In this document: positions 37,540-45,909 of the stretch, piece by piece
How positions within the stretch are numbered: the stretch's first letter is position 1
Layout: the number at the start of each line of letters is the position of its first letter
The notes under the pieces: generated by a model
What the model was told of the DNA's origin: nothing
What the model saw: the letters and a program-made list of their open reading frames with translations, nothing else
The model's database searches: none
From: Acidipropionibacterium thoenii DSM 20276
Lineage (GTDB): Bacteria > Actinomycetota > Actinomycetes > Propionibacteriales > Propionibacteriaceae
Assembly: GCF_000423445.1 (NCBI RefSeq)
Contig: NZ_KE384018.1
Location: 204,964-268,963 of the forward strand
Direction of reading: 5' to 3'
DNA: 64,000 bases
Position numbers and translations under genes: made by a program

Positions 37540-37959
37540 ATGTTGATTCCTCGTCGAGTGAAGTACCGCAAGCAGCACCACCCGGGCCGTCGTGGCCTGT
37601 CCAAGGGTGGCAATGAGCTGGCTTTCGGTGACTACGGGATCCAGGCCCTCGAGCCCGCCTACCTGACCAATCGTCAGATCGAGGCTGCTCGTATCGCCAT
37701 GACCCGTTACATCAAGCGTGGCGGCAAGGTGTGGATCAACGTCTACCCCGACCGCCCGATGACCAAGCACCCTGCCGAGTCCCGAATGGGTTCCGGCAAG
37801 GGCACACCTGAGTGGTGGATCGCCAACATCAAGCCGGGCCGGGTGCTCTTCGAGCTCGCCGGTGTCCCGGAGGAGATTGCTCGCGAGGCCATGCGCCTGG
37901 CGATCCACAAGCTCCCGATGAAGGCTCGTTTCATCTCTCGTGAAGGCGGTGAGAACTGA
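37540..37959 (+). CDS. rplP: 50S ribosomal protein L16
   Basis: A 139-residue protein at the A-site tRNA elbow. [19 protein letters not shown] opens it; [19 protein letters not shown] is diagnostic. The ATG at 37540 is 1 bp after the rpsC stop; the stop overlaps rpmC by one base. Confidence 0.97.
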   Translation: MLIPRRVKYRKQHHPGRRGLSKGGNELAFGDYGIQALEPAYLTNRQIEAARIAMTRYIKRGGKVWINVYPDRPMTKHPAESRMGSGKGTPEWWIANIKPGRVLFELAGVPEEIAREAMRLAIHKLPMKARFISREGGEN

Positions 37960-38198
37960 TGGCGAAGACTACTGCCGCTCAGCTCCGCGCACTGTCCGGC
38001 GATGACCTGAGGGCCAAGGTGTCCGAGCTGAAGGAGGAGCTGTTCGGGCTCCGCTTCCAGTCGGCCACCGGCCAGCTGGAGAACACCGCCCGGCTGCGTG
38101 AGGTCCGTAAGGACATTGCACGGATCTACACCGTGCTCCAGGAGCGCAACCTCCACATTGTTGAGGATCCCGATGCCCCGAAGGAGGCCGCTGAATGA
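37959..38198 (+). CDS. rpmC: 50S ribosomal protein L29
   Basis: A 79-residue helical-hairpin protein near the exit tunnel. [20 protein letters not shown] is the family core. The TGATG overlap with rplP and ATGA overlap with rpsQ indicate coupled translation. Confidence 0.96.
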   Translation: MAKTTAAQLRALSGDDLRAKVSELKEELFGLRFQSATGQLENTARLREVRKDIARIYTVLQERNLHIVEDPDAPKEAAE

Positions 38199-38470
38199 GC
38201 GAGAAGACCGCTGAGGAGCGGACCACCAGGCGCAAGGTGCGCGAGGGCATGGTCATCTCCGACAAGATGGACAAGACGATCGTGGTCGCCGTCGAGGACC
38301 GGGTCAAGCACCCGCTCTACGGCAAGGTCATGACCAAGACCGTGCGCCTCAAGGCTCACGACGAGAACAATGACGCCGGCGAGGGCGACCGCGTGCGGAT
38401 CATGGAGACCCGTCCGCTGTCGGCCACCAAGCGCTGGCGCCTGCTGGAGGTCGTCGAGCGGGCCAAGTGA
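38195..38470 (+). CDS. rpsQ: 30S ribosomal protein S17
   Basis: A 91-residue OB-fold protein that binds 16S rRNA early in assembly. [20 protein letters not shown] and [12 protein letters not shown] are diagnostic. It ends the S10 cluster here: a strong terminator follows, and rplN, its usual next neighbour, lies 11 kb away. Confidence 0.97.
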   Translation: MSEKTAEERTTRRKVREGMVISDKMDKTIVVAVEDRVKHPLYGKVMTKTVRLKAHDENNDAGEGDRVRIMETRPLSATKRWRLLEVVERAK

Positions 38471-38502
38471 TCCCGGCCGACTGATCGATCGCATCGAGTC
38501 CG

Positions 38503-38536
38503 TGAAGGGCCCGCCCCCACCGGGGCGGGCCCTTCA
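38503..38536 (+). terminator. Terminator after rpsQ
   Basis: A perfect 15-bp stem (38503-38517 with 38522-38536) and 4-nt loop. It isolates the ribosomal transcript from the inserted islet. Confidence 0.88.
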
Positions 38537-38644
38537 TCGCGTTCTCGCGCGGGTACCATCCAGCTGTCCGATCCGTCGGCGAGCGCCCCGCAGGTCTGCG
38601 GGTCCGCCATCTCCGGGCATTCCGGGCCGAGGGGCGCCGACAAG

Positions 38645-38650
38645 TACACT
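38645..38650 (+). promoter_or_regulatory. Candidate -10 for a leaderless AfsR-like message
   Basis: TACACT ends 6 bp before the GTG start of the regulator gene, the spacing expected when transcription starts at the first codon. No -35 match is clear. Confidence 0.45.
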
Positions 38651-38656
38651 CGGCCC

Positions 38657-41600
38657 GTGAATGAGGCCAGTACACCGCACTGCCGGGTCGGAGTCCTGGG
38701 TCCGGTCGTCGTGGAGTCGGCCTCCGGCGGCCTCGTCGAACCCGGCGGGGCGACGTCGAAGGCGCTGGTGGTCGCACTGGTGCTGTCCCACGGCCCGAGG
38801 TCCCTGCGGGGGATCGTCGACGAGATCTGGCAGGACGCCCCGCCTCGCAATGAGAGGGCCGCGCTGCAGACCCTCGTGTCGAGGGTCCGTGCCACCGCAT
38901 CCGACGGGCTCATCATCTCCACTCCCGGCGGCTACCGGCTGGGGGCCGCCCCCGAGGACTGCGACCTCGCGGTGGCTCAGCAGGCGCGCGACGCCGGACG
39001 GGTCGATGCCGAAGGCGGCGAGTGGCCCGCCCTGGCCCGCCGCACCGGCCGCGCCCTGGCGCTGTGGCGCGGCGAACCCGGCGGTGATCTCGGCGACACC
39101 GAACTGGCCGGGCGGCTGGCCGATCTGGCGGCGGAGCTGTTCAGCGATCTCACCGTGCTGCACGCTCGCGCGATGCTGGGCGGCGGCGACGGGATCGGTG
39201 CCCTTGACGACCTGGCCGCGGTGGCCGAGGCCGATCCCCTCAACGAGGAGATCGAACTGCTGAGGCTTCGGGCGATGGTGGCCTGCGGCACGCGCAACGA
39301 TGCGTTGCGCGAGTTCGAGAGGTTTCGCAGGGTGCTGCGGGAGGAGCTCGGTACCGACCCCTCGGCCGAGCTGCTGGACCTGCAGGCCGAGTTGTTGCAG
39401 GCCACCGGCCACGAGAGCAGGCGCACGCTGAGGGTTGGGATCCGAGTGACTGCCAACGCGCTGCTGGGCCGCGACGAGGACATCGTGGCGCTGGAGAGGA
39501 GGATGGCCTCCCACCGGCTGACGACCATCCTCGGCGCCGGCGGGCTGGGCAAGACCCGGCTGGCCCAGGAGCTCGCGGCACGGGCCGCCGAGCACACCCC
39601 GGGTGTCGTGGTCGTCGAGCTGGCCGGCGTGCGGACCGGCCAGGACGTGCCGCTGGCACTGGCCAGCACCCTGGGGATCCGTGAGAACTCCGGGAAACGC
39701 TCGGCTCTGAGCGATCCGGCCGTCCAGATCGACGTGCGGGCGCGCATCCTGCGGGCCCTCGACGAGCGTGCGACCCTGCTGGTGGTCGACAACTGTGAGC
39801 ACATCATCGACGACATCGCGCGATGGGTCGACGACATCCTCTCGGCCACCCGTTCGGTCCGGGTGCTGGCCACCAGCCGGGCCCCGTTGATGATCGCCGC
39901 CGAGCACGTCTACCAGCTCCAGCCGCTCCCCTCCACCGACCGGGACGGGGACCAGGGGCCGGCCGTGCGGCTCTTCATCGAGCGTGCGCGGGCCGCCAGG
40001 CCCTCGGTGTCCCTGCCGGGGCAGACCGTCGCGCGGCTCTGCGACCGCCTTGACGGGCTTCCGCTGGCGATCGAACTGGCCGCCGCGCGGGTGCGGGCGA
40101 TGTCGGTCGAGGAGATCGAGCGGCGCATCGGCGACCGGTTCTCACTGTTGCGCGGCGGTGACCGTACGGCCCCCGAGAGGCACCGCACGCTGCTGGCCGT
40201 GATCGACTGGAGCTGGAACCTGCTGAGCCCCTCCGAGCAGCGCTCGTTGCGGCGGCTGTCGCTCTTCGCGGACGGTTTCGGGGCCGACGCCGCCCGAGCG
40301 GTGGCGGGCGGCCAGGACATCGAGGCCGATCTGGAGGGACTGGTCAACCAGTCCCTGCTCACCGCCTCCGATGTGCCGCGCAGCGGCCACGTGCGCTACC
40401 GGATGCTGGAGACGGTGCGCGAGTTCGCAGGACAGCGTCTGGATCGTTCGGGGGAGCGGGAGGAGGTCGCCGAGCGGGCGCGGCAATGGGCCGACGCCTT
40501 CTCCCGGCGAGCACTGCGCAGCACCTACGGACCGGGGCAGGTGGCCACCTTCCAGGCCGTCGAGGAGGAGCAGGACAACCTCGTCGAGGTGCTGCGCCAC
40601 GCCGTCGCCGTCGAGGATGCCGCCGTCGCCGCCTCGGTCTTCTCCGCCCTCTCGCTGCACTGGATGGTTCGTGGCGCACACTCGGAGGTGGCCTCGCTCA
40701 GCGCGGAGGTGCTCGGCCTGCTGCGCGGGAGCCGTCCTGACGGGGACCATCGCGACCAGACCGTGCTGGCCCTGGGACTGATCGGCGCGACCAGCCTGAT
40801 GGACGACCTGCCGGAAGGCATGCGGGCCCTCGCCCGAATGCGCTCGCTGGTCGCGCAGCGCCCTCCCGAGGACCCGCAGCTGGCGGCTGTGGTGGAGCTG
40901 CTGGCCGGACTGCCGCGCTTCGAGAGGGTCGCAGCGGTGGCCCGGAGACAGCGCAGCAGCGCCATCCCGATGGTCTCCGCGGTCGCCCACCTGCTGGTCT
41001 CCCAGCTCGACGAGAACAACGGCGAGGTCGAGACGGCGCTGACCGAGGGGTTGATCGCCTACCAGCGGGCCAGGACCGCCGAGGACGTCTGGGCCACCGG
41101 CACCGCTGCGCAGGGGGTGGCCCAGCTGTACAGCGAGATGGGCCGTCCCGAGCAGGTGCGGGAGTGGGTCGACCGGTGTCGTCCCCATCTCGAGAAGCTC
41201 AATGCCGGCGAGGACCTCCTCCAGCTGGACTGGACCGAGGCGATGAGTGATGTGGCGCTCGGCCACCAGCAGGGCGCCGAGGAGGTCTTCCGCCGGCTGA
41301 TCGTGGCCGAACCGGCCAATGAGGACCGCGACGGTCTGAGCTTCCGGGCTCTCGGATTCATCAGCCTCGCCGAGGTCGCTGCAGCCGACGGAGACCTGGC
41401 CAGATGGCAGCAGCTGTACACACAGGCCGAGCAGGTGTGGGGTCCGGCATCGGTCGGCGCCGGATCCTGGTGGTACTACGGGGCGGCCGGCGGGGTCCTG
41501 GTGGCCTCGGCCCGAAACAACACCGCACTGGCCCCCGAGACGGCCCGGATCGCGCGACGGATCCGTCGCCGGCTCGTGCTGGCCGACCGGGTGCGACCTG

Positions 41601-41935
41601 CGGTGGCGGTCGACCGGCCGATGAGCGGCCTGGCAGCTCTGGGTCTGGGGGTCTGGCTGCTGGCTCCCGAACGGGGCGACGACCCCGGCCTGCGCGCCGT
41701 GGCCCAGGAGATCCTGGCTCTGGCGCACGCCGTCGGTGCCCGTCAGAACTTTCCCTCGCTGAGCTGGGCGGCCGTGACCGGTCTGGTGCTGGGCTGGCAC
41801 CCCGATCTCGACCTGACCGGGGCGCTACGGCGAGCCGGTGAACTCGCCATGCCCGTGCGATGGGAGCGCCTGGTGGAGCTGATCCGTTCGGTACGGATCG
41901 ACCTCGGGGAGGTTCCGCCCCACCCTCGGCCCTGA
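38657..41935 (+). CDS. AfsR/SARP-type STAND transcriptional regulator (BTAD, NB-ARC ATPase, TPR-like)
   Basis: A 1092-residue multi-domain regulator. Residues 1-95 form an OmpR-like winged helix, and about 98-245 form a bacterial transcriptional activation domain (PLNEEIELLRLRAMVACGTR). An NB-ARC-type ATPase follows, with Walker A GAGGLGKTRLA at about 293-303 and Walker B TLLVVDNCEH near 375. A winged-helix linker (IDWSWNLLSPSEQRSLRRLS) leads to a long C-terminal TPR-like helical half. Such proteins activate antibiotic or stress clusters in Streptomyces. It starts with a likely leaderless GTG. Its stop faces the DrrB-like permease gene 7 bp away (convergent). The ligand and targets are unknown; the adjacent exporter/UvrA-like genes are the natural candidates. 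Confidence 0.85.
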   Translation: MNEASTPHCRVGVLGPVVVESASGGLVEPGGATSKALVVALVLSHGPRSLRGIVDEIWQDAPPRNERAALQTLVSRVRATASDGLIISTPGGYRLGAAPEDCDLAVAQQARDAGRVDAEGGEWPALARRTGRALALWRGEPGGDLGDTELAGRLADLAAELFSDLTVLHARAMLGGGDGIGALDDLAAVAEADPLNEEIELLRLRAMVACGTRNDALREFERFRRVLREELGTDPSAELLDLQAELLQATGHESRRTLRVGIRVTANALLGRDEDIVALERRMASHRLTTILGAGGLGKTRLAQELAARAAEHTPGVVVVELAGVRTGQDVPLALASTLGIRENSGKRSALSDPAVQIDVRARILRALDERATLLVVDNCEHIIDDIARWVDDILSATRSVRVLATSRAPLMIAAEHVYQLQPLPSTDRDGDQGPAVRLFIERARAARPSVSLPGQTVARLCDRLDGLPLAIELAAARVRAMSVEEIERRIGDRFSLLRGGDRTAPERHRTLLAVIDWSWNLLSPSEQRSLRRLSLFADGFGADAARAVAGGQDIEADLEGLVNQSLLTASDVPRSGHVRYRMLETVREFAGQRLDRSGEREEVAERARQWADAFSRRALRSTYGPGQVATFQAVEEEQDNLVEVLRHAVAVEDAAVAASVFSALSLHWMVRGAHSEVASLSAEVLGLLRGSRPDGDHRDQTVLALGLIGATSLMDDLPEGMRALARMRSLVAQRPPEDPQLAAVVELLAGLPRFERVAAVARRQRSSAIPMVSAVAHLLVSQLDENNGEVETALTEGLIAYQRARTAEDVWATGTAAQGVAQLYSEMGRPEQVREWVDRCRPHLEKLNAGEDLLQLDWTEAMSDVALGHQQGAEEVFRRLIVAEPANEDRDGLSFRALGFISLAEVAAADGDLARWQQLYTQAEQVWGPASVGAGSWWYYGAAGGVLVASARNNTALAPETARIARRIRRRLVLADRVRPAVAVDRPMSGLAALGLGVWLLAPERGDDPGLRAVAQEILALAHAVGARQNFPSLSWAAVTGLVLGWHPDLDLTGALRRAGELAMPVRWERLVELIRSVRIDLGEVPPHPRP

Positions 41936-41942
41936 GCCTCGC

Positions 41943-42773
41943 TCACGCCTTGCGCATGTAGGCCCGTACGGTCAGCGGGGCGAACACCGCCACGATGACG
42001 GCCGCTCCGATCAGCGTGATCCAGACATCCTCCCCGACGGTGCCCTTGTTGGTGAGATCTCGTACCGCGGTGATGAGGTGGGAGATCGGGTTGGCCTCGG
42101 CGAACCACCTCAACCAGCTCGGCAGCGTCTGGACCGGGACGTAGGCATTGGACAGGAAGGTCAACGGGAACAGCACCAGCAGCGAGATGCCCTGGACGCT
42201 CGAGGCGGTGCGGGCGATGACGCCGAAGAAGGCGAAGATCCAGCTGATCGCCCAGGAGCAGCCGATCACCAGCAGGCCGGCCAGTACCACGAAACCGACT
42301 CCGCCGGCGGGGTGGTATCCCATCAGATAGCCCATCACGAAGGTGAGGGTGGTGGCGATGGTGTACCGGACGGTGTCGGCCAGCAGCGCACCCGACAACG
42401 GTGCGATCCGGGCGATCGGCAGGGACCGGAACCGGTCGAAGACCCCCTTGTCCATGTCCTCTCGCAACTGCGTCCCGGTGACCACCGAGGTCGTGATGAC
42501 GGTCTGGACCAGGATGCCCGGGATCAACGTGGGCAGATAACTCTTGACATCCCCGGCGATCGCCCCACCGAACAGGTAGGCGAACATCAGAGTGAACAGG
42601 ATCGGCTGGACGGTGACGTCGACGAGCTGCTCGGGTGTCCGCCGGATCTTGATGAGCCCGCGGTAGGCCATCGTCAGGGTGTTCCTGATGTTCTGCGAGG
42701 GGCTCGTCCGGTTACGCAGCTCGCGATCCCGGGCCGGGACGATCGGAGTCATCTCTCCTGCCATCGTGCTCAT
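41943..42773 (-). CDS. ABC-2 type transporter permease, DrrB-like
   Basis: A 276-residue membrane protein with about six helices. Examples are VQPILFTLMFAYLFGGAIAG, LIPGILVQTVITTSVVTGTQ, GFVVLAGLLVIGCSWAISWI and WITLIGAAVIVAVFAPLTV. The segment TQLREDMDKGVFDRFRSLPI is the family signature of daunorubicin-type permeases. It overlaps its ATPase by 4 bp (ATGA), so the two form one exporter. The substrate, a drug, lipid or polysaccharide, is not set by sequence. Confidence 0.87.
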   Translation of the reverse strand: MSTMAGEMTPIVPARDRELRNRTSPSQNIRNTLTMAYRGLIKIRRTPEQLVDVTVQPILFTLMFAYLFGGAIAGDVKSYLPTLIPGILVQTVITTSVVTGTQLREDMDKGVFDRFRSLPIARIAPLSGALLADTVRYTIATTLTFVMGYLMGYHPAGGVGFVVLAGLLVIGCSWAISWIFAFFGVIARTASSVQGISLLVLFPLTFLSNAYVPVQTLPSWLRWFAEANPISHLITAVRDLTNKGTVGEDVWITLIGAAVIVAVFAPLTVRAYMRKA

Positions 42774-43798
42774 GCCAGCACCTCTTCCTTCTCGAGGGGA
42801 ATCGTGTTCCCGGTGTTCGTGTCCTGATCGGCGGCATCGTGGCCGGTGAGAGTGAGGAAGACCTCGTCGAGGGTCGGCTTCTGGACGCTCATCTCCGCCA
42901 GTCGCACATCGGCCCGTCGCAGCGCGATGAGCAGGTCCGTCACCCTCTCGGCATCGGCCATCGGAGCAGTGATCCGCGATGCCTCCGGGGAGAGCGCGGC
43001 GCGGACCCCGAGCACCCTCTCCACCTCGCGCACCGCCACCGCGGTGTCGGCAGGATTCTCCATCCGGAGCTGGAGGGAGGAGGTGCCGACCGAGGCCTTG
43101 AGCTCATCGGAGGTGCCCTCGGCGACCACCCTGCCCGAGTCGATGACGGCGATCCGGTCGGCCAGCTGGTCGGCCTCGTCGAGGTACTGGGTGGTGAGCA
43201 GCACGGTGGAGCCGCTGGCCACCAACGCGCGGATGGTGTCCCACATCTGGCCGCGGGTGCGCGGGTCCAGTCCGGTGGTCGGCTCGTCCAGGAAGATCAG
43301 CGGCGGCTGGGAGATGAGCGAGGCCGCCAGGTCCAGACGGCGTCTCATCCCTCCGGAGAAGTTCTTGAGGGGACGGCGGGCGGCGTCGGTCAGCCCGAAG
43401 CGCTCCAGCAGGTCGGCGGCCTTGGCCCTCGACTCGGCGCGCCCCAGCCCGAGCAGGCGGGCGAAGATCACCAGGTTCTCGGTGGCCGACAGGGTCTCGT
43501 CGACCGAGGCGAACTGCCCGGTCACCCCGATGAGCTGGCGCACGATCTGGGGCTCGCGCACCACATCGTGGCCGAAGATGCGGGCGGTGCCGGCATCGGG
43601 TCGCATCAGGGTTGCGAGCATATTGATCGTGGTGGTCTTGCCGGCCCCATTAGGGCCGAGCACCCCGTAGACGGTGCCGGCGGCGACGCTCAGGTCGACG
43701 CCGTCGACCGCTCGGTTGGTCCCGAATATCTTGACCAGTCCGTCGGCCCTGACGGCCCACTCCTGGTCTGCGCGGGCATCCTGACCCGGTGCGTTCAT
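42770..43798 (-). CDS. ABC transporter ATP-binding protein, DrrA-like
   Basis: A 342-residue ATPase. Walker A is GPNGAGKT at 48-55, the signature is FSGGMRRRLDLA, and Walker B is LIFLDEPTTGLD. The C-terminal extension of about 100 residues, with LQLRMENPADTAVAV and SVQKPTLDEVFLTLTGHD, is typical of DrrA-type drug-export ATPases. The ATG follows gggaggaac. It probably works as a homodimer with two copies of the downstream permease. GH2 lies 159 bp upstream on the same strand and may share its transcript. Confidence 0.9.
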   Translation of the reverse strand: MNAPGQDARADQEWAVRADGLVKIFGTNRAVDGVDLSVAAGTVYGVLGPNGAGKTTTINMLATLMRPDAGTARIFGHDVVREPQIVRQLIGVTGQFASVDETLSATENLVIFARLLGLGRAESRAKAADLLERFGLTDAARRPLKNFSGGMRRRLDLAASLISQPPLIFLDEPTTGLDPRTRGQMWDTIRALVASGSTVLLTTQYLDEADQLADRIAVIDSGRVVAEGTSDELKASVGTSSLQLRMENPADTAVAVREVERVLGVRAALSPEASRITAPMADAERVTDLLIALRRADVRLAEMSVQKPTLDEVFLTLTGHDAADQDTNTGNTIPLEKEEVLA

Positions 43799-43957
43799 GG
43801 TGTTCCTCCCTGTCGTGGATTCGACTCGAGAAGCCTGGCGCCGACGACTTTCAGACCGCTTACGGACGCTGTCATGGTGCTGATGAGCACTGACAGCGAT
43901 GAATGGGATCCGGATGCGCCGGATCCGGCAGCACCGGAACCGGTCGAACGGCGGGGA

Positions 43958-45877
43958 CTAGTCGTCTGCCTGATAGGCCGCCGGGCGCTGCTGGGCCGCC
44001 CGGACCCGGTCGACATCCAGCTTGTGGGAGCGGTCGAACCGGTAGATCCCGTTCCTCTCCTGGAAGACGTCGGTCAGCTGCGTGTAGCAGTAGCCGAACA
44101 TCTGAGGATCTGCCAGCAGGACGCCCGTCAGGCCTGCGAAACGGGCCTGGAACTGCTCCTCGGAGCCGACCCGGTCGCCGTATCCCCAGGACTCGCGGAC
44201 GTCATTGCCATCGGCGGAGGCGGCCGCCGCGGGGTCCCACCAGATGCCGCCGAACTCGCTGATGAAGTAGGGCTGGCCGGCATAGTGGATCGACCACTCG
44301 GCGTCGTCGCCGCGATTGGCGAAGGGGTGCTCGTGCGCCAGTCCGCCGACCAGTTCGGCGAATCGGTCGGGATCCTGCTCGTAGTTGTGGGCGTCCCAGA
44401 TGTCGGTGCCGGGGTCGCGGTGGGAGTAGCCGCTGGCGTCGAGCACCGGTCGGGTGCCGTCGGCCAGCCGGGCGGCCGTCACCATCGCGTGGGTGACGTC
44501 GTCGAGGACCATCTGGTGGTCGGTGAGCTCCTGGAAGGTCTCGTTGAGCGGGCACCATCCGATGATGGCGGGGTGGGAGCGGTCGCGTTCCAGTTCCTCG
44601 GTCCACTGGGCGACGAAGGAGGCCGTCGGTTGCTGATGGTCGCCGCGCGGCCCGCCCACATTGGCGCCCCAGTCGGCGAACTCCGCCCACACCAGGTAGC
44701 CGAGCTGGTCGGCATGATAGAGGTAGCGCTCCTCGACGACCCTCTGGTGGAGCCTGGCCCCGTTGAACCCCGCCGCCATGGCCAGCTCGATGTCTGCACG
44801 CAGCTCTCGGTCGGTCGGTGCGGTCATCAGCGACTGCGGCCAGTAGCCCTGATCGAGCACCAGACGCTGGAAGACCGGCTCGCCGTTGATGAGCACCGCC
44901 CGATCCCGGATGGTCACCGAGCGCAGCCCTGCGTAGCTGGCGATCCGGTCCACGGCGCGTCCGCCCTCGTCGCGCAACGCGAGCCGGAGGCCATAGAGGT
45001 GGGGATTCCGCGTGGACCAGAGGCGAACCTGCTGCTCGGGGATCTGGAGCCACAGCGCCGGTTCGCGGTCGAGATCGGCCCGCACGTCGGCCTGTGCGAC
45101 CGGCGTACCGTCCGGCGCCTCGAGAATCGCCTGGACCGACCATCCCGACCGGTTGGCGGTCAGCGGCACCCTGACCCGGAAGCCGCCGGCGGCGACCTCT
45201 GGGACGACGATCGGCCTGCCCATCCGGGTCGGAGCGACCGGCTCGGCCCAGACCGTCTGCCAGATGCCGGTGGTGCGGGTGTAGTAGCAGCCGTCGTTGG
45301 CGTACTCGGTGGACTGCTTGCCGCGAGCCTGGGAGCCGGTCCGGGGATCCCGGGCGCGCACCACCAAAGTCACCTCATCACCGGGACCGGCGACGCCGTC
45401 CAGGTCGGCCGTGAAAGGGGTGAATCCGCCCCGATGGCGTGCCACCTCGACGCCGTTGGCCCATACCGTCGCGTCATGGTCGACGGCCCCGAAGTGCACC
45501 AGGACGTGGACCTCCTCGGCCACCTCGCGCCAGGCCTGCGGCACGGTGATCCGACGCCGGTACCAGACCGCCGCCATGAAGTCGGTGTCGCCGACCCCGG
45601 ACAGCTCGGACTCCGGGGCGAATGGCACGGTGATCACCCCGGACAGCTCACGGTCGACCAGGCCGCGCTCCCGGCCCGAGTCGGACCGGTCGATCTCGAA
45701 CTGCCATGTCCCGTTGAGGTTCAACCAGTGCGACCGCGCACAGCTGGGCCGCGGATACTCGGGGCGGGGCACCGGCCGACCCTCGAGGGTGAGCCCGACG
45801 GGTTCCAGGCGGGAGGACAGGGCAGAAGCGAACTGGGGTGATCGAGCCGGGCGGGATCGGCTGGGATCGGGAGACAT
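43958..45877 (-). CDS. Glycoside hydrolase family 2 (beta-glucuronidase/beta-galactosidase type)
   Basis: A 639-residue intracellular glycosidase with no signal peptide. The N-terminal sugar-binding jelly roll starts SHWLNLNGTWQFEIDR, an immunoglobulin-like domain follows, then a TIM barrel. The acid/base Glu lies in GWCPLNETFQ (about residue 445) and the nucleophile Glu in FISEFGGIWW (about 540), so both catalytic residues are present. VLDQGYWPQSLMTAPTDREL resembles a GH2 subgroup distinct from LacZ and classical UidA. The substrate is open. It starts at ATG 45877, 32 bp from the divergent UvrA-like gene. The open frame upstream of this ATG is UvrA shadow. Confidence 0.88.
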   Translation of the reverse strand: MSPDPSRSRPARSPQFASALSSRLEPVGLTLEGRPVPRPEYPRPSCARSHWLNLNGTWQFEIDRSDSGRERGLVDRELSGVITVPFAPESELSGVGDTDFMAAVWYRRRITVPQAWREVAEEVHVLVHFGAVDHDATVWANGVEVARHRGGFTPFTADLDGVAGPGDEVTLVVRARDPRTGSQARGKQSTEYANDGCYYTRTTGIWQTVWAEPVAPTRMGRPIVVPEVAAGGFRVRVPLTANRSGWSVQAILEAPDGTPVAQADVRADLDREPALWLQIPEQQVRLWSTRNPHLYGLRLALRDEGGRAVDRIASYAGLRSVTIRDRAVLINGEPVFQRLVLDQGYWPQSLMTAPTDRELRADIELAMAAGFNGARLHQRVVEERYLYHADQLGYLVWAEFADWGANVGGPRGDHQQPTASFVAQWTEELERDRSHPAIIGWCPLNETFQELTDHQMVLDDVTHAMVTAARLADGTRPVLDASGYSHRDPGTDIWDAHNYEQDPDRFAELVGGLAHEHPFANRGDDAEWSIHYAGQPYFISEFGGIWWDPAAAASADGNDVRESWGYGDRVGSEEQFQARFAGLTGVLLADPQMFGYCYTQLTDVFQERNGIYRFDRSHKLDVDRVRAAQQRPAAYQADD

Positions 45878-45909
45878 GGCTCCATTCTTCAACGGGGCAG
45901 GATGGGGGC

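Noticed and set aside
42839-45841. A 1000-residue plus-strand frame over the ABC ATPase and GH2 genes
   Set aside because: Shadow of two genes with intact motifs on the minus strand.
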